A stretch of DNA of 11,392 bases. It comes from 66-474 sp040388785. GTDB taxonomy: Bacteria; Pseudomonadota; Gammaproteobacteria; Xanthomonadales; Rhodanobacteraceae. Below are positions 6,785 to 11,392 of this stretch, piece by piece. Made by a program: the position numbers and the translations under genes. The DNA is taken from positions 1 through 11,392 of the forward strand of contig JAZKBD010000024.1 of the NCBI GenBank assembly GCA_040388785.1, written 5' to 3'. How positions within the stretch are numbered: position 1 is the first letter of the stretch; each line of letters opens with the position of its first letter. Below the pieces are notes generated by a model. It was not told the DNA's origin. It made no database searches and saw only the letters and a program-made list of their open reading frames with translations.

Positions 6785-7753
6785 ATGTCATCGAATCCCG
6801 CCATCGCAGTAACCAGCGCCGACCGCCGCAGCCATCGCGACGCGCGCCATGACGCGTGGTTCCATCGGTCGTTGAAAGCCTGCGCGCTGCTGGTATTGGC
6901 GGTCCTGTTGGGCGCCGCGCTGTCCACGCTGTGGGGCGGGCGCGAGGTGCTGTTCGGACAGGGATGGCATTTCCTGACGAGCGATGCGTGGAATCCGGTC
7001 GCCGACGATTACGGTGCGCTGGCGCCGATCTTCGGCACGCTGGTGACGTCGCTGATCGCGCTCGTGCTCGCGGTACCGTTGAGTTTCGGCATCGCGCTGT
7101 TCCTCACCGAAATCGCGCCGACCTGGCTGCGCGGTCCGGTCGCCACGGCCATCGAACTCCTGGCCAGCATCCCGTCGATCATCTACGGCATGTGGGGCCT
7201 GTTCGTGTTCGTGCCGTTCATGGCGCGCATCGAGCCGGCGCTCAGCGACACGCTGGGCCGCATTCCGTTGCTGGGAAAATTGTTTGAAGGCCCGCCGCTG
7301 GGATTGGGCCTGCTCACCGCGGGCATCGTATTGGCGGTGATGATCCTGCCGTTCATCTGCTCGGTGATGCGCGAGGTGTTCCGGACCGTGCCGAACCGGC
7401 TCAAGGAATCCGCCTATGCGCTCGGTTCGACCACGTGGGAAGTGGTCTGGAACATCGTGCTGCCTTACACGCGCTCGGCGGTGATCGGCGGCATCTTCCT
7501 GGGATTGGGGCGCGCGCTGGGCGAGACGATGGCGGTGACCTTCGTGCTCGGCAATGCGTACGACATCACGTCGTCGCTGCTGATGCCGGGCACCTCGATT
7601 TCATCTTCCATCGCCAACGAGTTCAACGAGGCAGTCGGCACGCACCGCTCGGCGCTGATCGCGCTGGGTTTCCTGCTGTTCGTGGTCACCTTCGTGGTGC
7701 TGTTGATTTCGCGCCTGATGTTGCGCCGGCTTGCGCGGCGGGCGGGCGCGTGA
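6785..7753 (+). CDS. pstC: Phosphate ABC transporter permease PstC
   Basis: PstC is one of two inner-membrane permeases forming the phosphate channel with PstA. The 322-residue protein has about six transmembrane helices, the first near residues 32-48, and the core region from about 80 on matches the family (GTLVTSLIALVLAVPLSFGI, LLASIPSIIYGMWGLFVF). The cytoplasmic coupling (EAA-like) loop is ESAYALGSTTWEVVWNIVLP (208-227), followed by GLGRALGETMAVTF, which carries the conserved Arg and Glu (R243, E247). The ATG at 6785 is chosen because longer starts would read through repeat copy B; the Shine-Dalgarno is weak (GAAGA, 4 nt away). Its stop overlaps the pstA start by one base (TGATG), indicating coupled translation. 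The weak RBS and repeat upstream suggest lower output than pstS. Confidence 0.95.
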   Translation: MSSNPAIAVTSADRRSHRDARHDAWFHRSLKACALLVLAVLLGAALSTLWGGREVLFGQGWHFLTSDAWNPVADDYGALAPIFGTLVTSLIALVLAVPLSFGIALFLTEIAPTWLRGPVATAIELLASIPSIIYGMWGLFVFVPFMARIEPALSDTLGRIPLLGKLFEGPPLGLGLLTAGIVLAVMILPFICSVMREVFRTVPNRLKESAYALGSTTWEVVWNIVLPYTRSAVIGGIFLGLGRALGETMAVTFVLGNAYDITSSLLMPGTSISSSIANEFNEAVGTHRSALIALGFLLFVVTFVVLLISRLMLRRLARRAGA

Positions 7754-8622
7754 TGGCCGTCGACATCTACATTCGACGGCGCGCGGTCAACCTGGTGGCC
7801 ATGGTGCTCAGCGGCTGCGCCGCCGCGGGGGGCCTCGTGTTCCTCGTCTGGATCCTGTGGATCACCTTGAAGAACGGCATCGCTGCGCTGGACCTCAAGC
7901 TGTTCACGAAGATCACCGCCTATGCCGACCAGGGCGGCCTCGCCAACGCCATCGTGGGCAGCCTGACGATGGATGCGATCGCACTCGCGATCTGCGCGCC
8001 GGTGGGGATCCTGGCCGGCACCTTTCTTGCCGAATACGCGAACCGCACCAGACTCGGCGCCACGATTCGCTTCCTCAACGACATCCTGCTGTCGGCGCCG
8101 TCCATCGTGCTGGGCCTGTTCGTGTACGTGATCGTGGTGCTGCCGATGTCGAACCTCACCCACGGCGCGGTTTCGTTCTCCGGCCTTGCGGGTGCGATCG
8201 CGCTGGCGCTGATCGGGCTGCCGGTAATCGTGCGCACTACCGACGAGATGCTGCAGCTGGTGCCGGGCACGCTGCGCGAGGCGGCGTTGTCGCTGGGCAT
8301 TCCGCAGTGGAAACTGACGACGCAGGTGCTGATGCGCGCGGCGCTCTCGGGCATCGTCACCGGCGTGCTGCTGGCGCTGGCGCGGCTGGCCGGCGAAACC
8401 GCACCGCTGCTGTTCACCGCCTTCGGCAACAACTTCATGGCGTTCCATCCGCTCGACAAGATGGAAAGCCTGCCGGTGGCGATCTACCAGTACACCAATG
8501 ATCCCAACCCGGCGCTGCACGCCATCGCCTGGGCCGGCGCGCTGCTGATCACCTTTTTCGTGCTGCTGCTGAGCCTGGGCGCGCGCGCATTCCTTAAACC
8601 CCATCGGAGTTCGCATGATTGA
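7753..8622 (+). CDS. pstA: Phosphate ABC transporter permease PstA
   Basis: PstA is the second inner-membrane permease of the phosphate transporter. The 289-residue protein shows about six hydrophobic helices (first at about 16-38), the family motif FLNDILLSAPSIVLGLF (107-123), the EAA coupling loop EAALSLGIPQWK (176-187) and the conserved ARLAGETAPLLFTA segment (210-223; R211, E215). The ATG shares its A with the pstC stop codon (TGATG), and the gene overlaps pstB by 8 nt, so pstC, pstA and pstB form a tightly coupled block. Length and layout agree with normal PstA proteins. Confidence 0.95.
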   Translation: MAVDIYIRRRAVNLVAMVLSGCAAAGGLVFLVWILWITLKNGIAALDLKLFTKITAYADQGGLANAIVGSLTMDAIALAICAPVGILAGTFLAEYANRTRLGATIRFLNDILLSAPSIVLGLFVYVIVVLPMSNLTHGAVSFSGLAGAIALALIGLPVIVRTTDEMLQLVPGTLREAALSLGIPQWKLTTQVLMRAALSGIVTGVLLALARLAGETAPLLFTAFGNNFMAFHPLDKMESLPVAIYQYTNDPNPALHAIAWAGALLITFFVLLLSLGARAFLKPHRSSHD

Positions 8623-9445
8623 GTCGCTGCCATCCACCGTCGCGTTGCCTTCTTGGTTGCAGGCCGTTGCCGAACGCGCGGGCCAGCGCACGTTTCCGAA
8701 ATTCGCGGTGCGCGCGCTCGACTTCCATTACGACGACGTGCGTGCACTCAAGAACATCTGCATGGATATTCCGGAGAAAAAGGTCACGGCGATCATCGGG
8801 CCATCCGGTTGCGGCAAGTCCACGCTGCTGCGCGTGCTCAACCGCATCTACGCGGTGTATCCGGGCCTGCACGCCAGCGGCGAGGTGCTGCTGGACGGCG
8901 AGAACATCCTCGATGCACGTTTTCCGCTGCATCGCCTGCGCAGCAAGGTCGGGATGGTGTTCCAGAAGCCGGTGCCGTTCCCGATGACGATCTTCGAGAA
9001 CGTCGCGTGGGGCATTAGTCATCACGAGCGCTTGTCGAAACCGGACATGGCCGAACGTGTCGAACAAGCGCTGCGCAGCGCCGCATTGTGGGACGAGGTG
9101 AAGGACAAGTTGAAGCGCAGCGCCCTGAGCCTCTCTGGCGGCCAGCAGCAACGGCTGTGCATTGCGCGCGCGATCGCATTGAAGCCGGAAGTGCTGTTGC
9201 TGGACGAGCCGACCTCGGCGCTCGATCCCATCGCCACCGCGAAGATCGAGCAGTTGATCGAGGAACTGAAGGACGACTACACGCTGGTGATCGTCACCCA
9301 CAACATGCAGCAGGCCGCGCGCGTGTCCGATCGCACCGCGTTCATGTACATGGGGCAGCTCGTGGAGATCGAAGACACCGAAACGATCTTCACCAAGCCG
9401 AACAGAAAGCAGACCGAAGACTACATCACCGGGAGATTCGGGTGA
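8615..9445 (+). CDS. pstB: Phosphate ABC transporter ATPase PstB
   Basis: PstB hydrolyses ATP to drive phosphate import through PstCA and takes part in signalling phosphate sufficiency. The 276-residue protein has every ABC motif: Walker A GPSGCGKST (62-70), Q-loop FQKPVPFPMTI (116-126), signature LSGGQQQRL (173-181), Walker B VLLLDEPTSALDP (193-205) and switch histidine VTHNMQQ (H229). The Phe-Pro-rich Q-loop and MTIFENV are typical of PstB. The N-terminus is about 20-30 residues longer than in E. coli PstB. The ATG at 8615, preceded by GGAG 5 nt upstream, overlaps the pstA stop. The C-terminus EDYITGRFG is canonical. Confidence 0.97.
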   Translation: MIESLPSTVALPSWLQAVAERAGQRTFPKFAVRALDFHYDDVRALKNICMDIPEKKVTAIIGPSGCGKSTLLRVLNRIYAVYPGLHASGEVLLDGENILDARFPLHRLRSKVGMVFQKPVPFPMTIFENVAWGISHHERLSKPDMAERVEQALRSAALWDEVKDKLKRSALSLSGGQQQRLCIARAIALKPEVLLLDEPTSALDPIATAKIEQLIEELKDDYTLVIVTHNMQQAARVSDRTAFMYMGQLVEIEDTETIFTKPNRKQTEDYITGRFG

Positions 9446-9491
9446 GTTGCCGCGCTTGCGCGATGCGGGGTGGCGCATCGCGCGCGGCAAC
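9446..9491 (+). repeat. Large hairpin directly after pstB
   Basis: Starting at the base after the pstB stop, GTTGCCGCGC (9446-9455) pairs with GCGCGGCAAC (9482-9491) and GCGATGC (9460-9466) with GCATCGC (9475-9481). This gives 17 bp of stem with a 4-nt bulge (TTGC) and an 8-nt loop. No T-run follows, so it is not a standard intrinsic terminator. It may stabilise the 3' end of the pst message or partly block read-through into phoU. Confidence 0.75.
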
Positions 9492-9521
9492 GAACGCCCG
9501 AGGCAGGACGCCGAGGGCCGG

Positions 9522-9556
9522 GTTGCTTGGCGAGCTGGACGCGCGAGCCTAGCAAC
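9522..9556 (+). repeat. Second hairpin in the pstB-phoU spacer
   Basis: GTTGCTTGGCGAGC (9522-9535) pairs with GCGAGCCTAGCAAC (9543-9556) at 12 of 14 positions, with a 7-nt loop. Like the preceding hairpin it opens with GTTGC and closes with GCAAC. Together the two give the spacer a tandem stem-loop structure, possibly one composite intergenic repeat. Confidence 0.6.
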
Positions 9557-9605
9557 AACGACTGCAAGAACGAGAACTTGAATCTCTTGAATGAGGTTGG
9601 ATGCG

Positions 9606-10274
9606 ATGAATACGCAACGTCTTGAACACACCATCAAGCGTTTCGACGCGGAACTGCAGCGCCTGACCCGTGAAATCGCGGACATGGGCGATGCGGCCCT
9701 GGCCCAGATCGCACGCGCGCTGCAGGCCTTGGAACAGCGCGATGCCGCCGAGGCGCGGCGCGTGATCGAGGGCGACGACGCGATCGATTCCCGCGAGCGC
9801 GAGATCAGCCACGAAGTGTTGCGCGTCCTGGCGCTGCGCCAGCCCGGTGCACGCGACCTGCGCGAAGTGCTCGCCGCATTGCGGATCGCGTCGGACATCG
9901 AACGCATCGCGGATCATGCCGTGGCGATCGCAAGGCTGTCGCTGGCAATGCCTGCCGGCACCACGCCGCTGCCGGAAAACCTGCGCGCGCTGGGCGTGCT
10001 GACGTGCGACATCGTCCACGAGGTGTTGCGCGCATGGCGGGCGGCGGACGCGGCGCTGGCGCACGCGGCGTGGCGGCGCGACGACGAGCTGGACCGGATG
10101 CACGCGCAGTTTTTCCACGACATGCTGATCCGCATGCGCGAGGCACCTTCCGAGGCCTCATGGTGCACGCACCTGCTGTTCGTCGCCAAGAATCTCGAAC
10201 GCATCGGCGACCATGCCACCAACGTCGCGGAGAACGTGTGGTTCGTGGTCGAGGGTGAGCCGGGGCTGTCGTGA
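9606..10274 (+). CDS. phoU: Phosphate signalling regulator PhoU
   Basis: PhoU is a cytoplasmic helical-bundle protein that links the Pst transporter to PhoR and keeps the Pho regulon off when phosphate is sufficient. The 222-residue product shows the two repeated three-helix units. Each has a metal-binding-type motif: SDIERIADHAVAIARL (96-111) in the first and KNLERIGDHATNVAENV (195-211) in the second. The ATG at 9606 is preferred because GAGG lies 9 nt upstream and MNTQ resembles known PhoU N-termini; the in-frame ATG at 9591 would add five residues. It lies 160 nt after pstB, an unusually wide spacing for this operon, and the gap holds two hairpins. No separate phoU promoter was recognised. 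Confidence 0.95.
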   Translation: MNTQRLEHTIKRFDAELQRLTREIADMGDAALAQIARALQALEQRDAAEARRVIEGDDAIDSREREISHEVLRVLALRQPGARDLREVLAALRIASDIERIADHAVAIARLSLAMPAGTTPLPENLRALGVLTCDIVHEVLRAWRAADAALAHAAWRRDDELDRMHAQFFHDMLIRMREAPSEASWCTHLLFVAKNLERIGDHATNVAENVWFVVEGEPGLS

Positions 10275-10364
10275 GGCAGCACTCACGCCGATAAACGCAC
10301 AAGGATGCGCGGCTCGGCGACCGCCGCAGGGATGCATGCTCGCGTCGTTGCATCTGCGTAACGC

Positions 10365-10393
10365 TTGGCATGCAAGCCTGATTGCAGTAGAAC
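10365..10393 (+). promoter_or_regulatory. Candidate sigma-70 promoter of pncC
   Basis: TTGGCA (10365-10370, 5 of 6 to TTGACA) and TAGAAC (10388-10393, 4 of 6 to TATAAT) are separated by exactly 17 bp. Transcription would start near 10400, about 20 nt before the pncC GTG. This would separate pncC-recA from the pst operon. Confidence 0.45.
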
Positions 10394-10421
10394 GAGGGTT
10401 TCCGATTGCGGAACTGATCCC

Positions 10422-10925
10422 GTGAACGCCGTCCCCGACGATGCAGCGTTGCGCCAGCTTGCATCGCGAGTTGCCGAGACCTTGCGCGCCCACGGCGAAA
10501 TGCTGGCGACCGCCGAATCCTGCACCGGCGGCTGGATTGCCAAGGCGTGCACCGATCTCGCTGGTAGCTCCGAATGGTTCGAATCCGCGGCGGTGACCTA
10601 CAGCAATCGCGCCAAGCAGGGCTTGCTCGGCGTCACTTCGGCCACACTGGAAAAGCATGGGGCGGTCAGCCGTGAATGTGCGCTGGAAATGGCGACCGGC
10701 GTGTTGTCGCGGTTGGAGGTGGACGTGGCGGTGGCCGTGACGGGTATTGCGGGACCTTCCGGCGGCTCGGCGGACAAACCGGTCGGCACCGTGTGGATTG
10801 CGTGGCAAAGGCGCGGCGGCACGGCGCGCGCCGAGGTGTTCCATTTCGATGGCGACCGCGAAGCGATACGTCGCCGGACCGTCGCGGCGGCATTGGCAGG
10901 TGTTCAGAAAATTCTTACGAAGTGA
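10422..10925 (+). CDS. pncC: Nicotinamide-nucleotide amidohydrolase PncC (CinA C-terminal domain family)
   Basis: PncC-type enzymes deamidate nicotinamide mononucleotide to nicotinic acid mononucleotide in pyridine-nucleotide recycling. The 167-residue protein is the stand-alone CinA C-terminal domain, without the N-terminal MoaB-like domain of full-length CinA. Family motifs are ATAESCTGGWIA (29-40, with the conserved Ser33), SAAVTYSNRAKQGLLGV (55-71) and VAVTGIAGPSGGSADKPVGTVWIA (104-127). The GTG at 10422 is selected because the family begins shortly before a helix like LRQLASRVAETL; a weak GGA lies 9 nt upstream. A TTG at 10365 would add 19 residues but overlaps the promoter. recA follows after 133 nt, the same order as in many proteobacteria, so the pair may be partly cotranscribed. 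Enzyme activity is inferred from the family. Confidence 0.92.
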   Translation: MNAVPDDAALRQLASRVAETLRAHGEMLATAESCTGGWIAKACTDLAGSSEWFESAAVTYSNRAKQGLLGVTSATLEKHGAVSRECALEMATGVLSRLEVDVAVAVTGIAGPSGGSADKPVGTVWIAWQRRGGTARAEVFHFDGDREAIRRRTVAAALAGVQKILTK

Positions 10926-10941
10926 AGCGGTGCGCGCCGCT
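10926..10941 (+). terminator. Weak terminator-like hairpin after pncC
   Basis: AGCGG-TGCGCG-CCGCT follows the pncC stop directly, extendable by one G-T pair, and is trailed by GTTCCTTTG, a poor T-tract. It may reduce rather than end transcription into recA. Confidence 0.3.
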
Positions 10942-10959
10942 GTTCCTTTGCAGGCGGTA

Positions 10960-10968
10960 TGAAATAAT
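10960..10968 (+). promoter_or_regulatory. Candidate extended -10 of the recA promoter
   Basis: TGA-AATAAT resembles an extended -10 (TGn plus 5 of 6 to TATAAT), about 90 nt before recA. No good -35 lies at the right distance. The predicted leader of about 80 nt includes the inverted repeat TCTCA-ACCCG-TGAGA (10993-11007). Confidence 0.35.
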
Positions 10969-11058
10969 GGCAATGTCTTCGGATTCGCGCGGTCTCAACC
11001 CGTGAGAACCCGCCTCGCGATACTTCGCTTCACGCACAATCCGCCTGAGGAATACGCA

Positions 11059-11392
11059 ATGGACGACAACAAGCGCCGCGCACTCGCTTCCGCGCTGGGC
11101 CAGATCGAGAAACAGTTCGGCAAGGGCGCGGTGATGCGCATGGGCGACCGCACCGCGGAGGCCATCGACGTGGTTTCCACGGGCTCGCTGGGCCTCGACG
11201 TGGCGCTGGGCGTCGGCGGCCTGCCGCGCGGACGCGTGGTGGAAATCTACGGGCCGGAATCCTCGGGCAAGACCACGCTCACCCTGCAGGTGATCGCAAG
11301 CTGCCAGAAGAACGGCGGCACCGCGGCATTCGTCGATGCCGAGCACGCGCTCGACCCGAGCTACGCGGCCAAGCTCGGCGTCAACGTGGACG
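11059..11392 (+). CDS. recA: Recombinase RecA (N-terminal 111 residues; continues beyond the window)
   Basis: RecA forms ATP-dependent filaments on single-stranded DNA for homologous recombination and, in the SOS response, stimulates LexA self-cleavage. The ATG at 11059 follows GAGGA with a 7-nt spacer. The visible part begins with the typical N-terminal polymerisation helix (RALASALGQIEKQFGKG, 7-23), then TGSLGLDVALG, Walker A GPESSGKTT (65-73) and FVDAEHALDPSYAAKLGVNVD (91-111), including the catalytic-type Glu95. Sequence and numbering agree closely with other RecA proteins. About two thirds of the gene lies beyond the window end. It follows pncC on the same strand. Confidence 0.98.
   Translation, partial: MDDNKRRALASALGQIEKQFGKGAVMRMGDRTAEAIDVVSTGSLGLDVALGVGGLPRGRVVEIYGPESSGKTTLTLQVIASCQKNGGTAAFVDAEHALDPSYAAKLGVNVD

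Noticed and set aside
4192..6927. A 911-codon open frame on the minus strand across the porin, pstS and the start of pstC
   Set aside because: It overlaps well-supported genes in other frames, has low-complexity Arg/Gly/His-rich sequence and no recognisable motif; a GC-driven shadow.
7465..8691. A 408-codon minus-strand frame opposite pstC and pstA
   Set aside because: It mirrors the coding bias of the permeases, with His/Gln/Arg-rich sequence and no start signal.
9446..9491. Rho-independent terminator after pstB
   Set aside because: The stem is strong but no T-rich tract follows, so it was recorded as a hairpin of unknown effect.
9446..9552. Short plus-strand frame running past pstB into the spacer
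   Set aside because: It is the tail of an out-of-frame shadow of pstB; its sequence is only translated hairpin DNA with no start or ribosome binding site of its own.
10365..10421. A TTG start for pncC adding 19 residues
   Set aside because: It coincides with the predicted -35 element and adds residues not seen in the family; the GTG at 10422 gives a normal length.
10940..10953. CTG-N8-CAG before recA as an E. coli-type LexA box
   Set aside because: The arms are 2 nt closer than in the real operator and the inner T and A are not in register.

Overview
The window is GC-rich chromosomal DNA with dense, conserved housekeeping genes. Protein sequences (RecA, MutS, PhoB, PstSCAB), GC-rich codon use and the short palindromic repeats between genes suggest a gammaproteobacterium of the Xanthomonadales/Lysobacterales, perhaps Rhodanobacteraceae or Lysobacteraceae. 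This placement is inference from the sequence alone.

Layout: (1) 1-2203, minus strand: mismatch-repair gene mutS, cut at its 3' end by the window edge. (2) 2264-4051, plus: a Pho box and promoter, then phoB-phoR with a 4-nt overlap; PhoR lacks the usual membrane segment. (3) 4053-4166: a multi-hairpin repeat (copy A) between the convergent phoR and porin genes. (4) 4179-5339, minus: an outer-membrane porin with an N-terminal coiled coil, resembling the OprO/OprP phosphate/polyphosphate porins. (5) 5340-5574: a divergent regulatory region with back-to-back candidate Pho boxes. (6) 5575-10274, plus: pstS, [repeat copy B], pstC, pstA, pstB, [tandem hairpins], phoU. (7) 10422-10925 pncC (CinA C-terminal domain), and 11059 to the window end recA, cut at its 3' end.

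The central 8 kb is a complete phosphate-starvation module. The porin admits phosphate to the periplasm, PstS binds it, PstCA move it across the inner membrane and PstB powers this. PhoU links transporter state to the kinase PhoR, which phosphorylates PhoB. Candidate PhoB sites lie upstream of phoB itself, the porin and pstS, so the module looks autoregulated. It sits between mutS and pncC-recA, genes that lie close together in several other gammaproteobacteria.

No mobile element, tRNA, rRNA or CRISPR array was seen, and no wholly new system. The points most worth a second look are: an in-frame palindrome-bearing insertion of about 16 residues in MutS; the apparently soluble PhoR; two inverted copies of a 113-126 bp multi-hairpin repeat, one inside the pst operon; tandem hairpins between pstB and phoU; and a recA leader without a recognisable LexA box.
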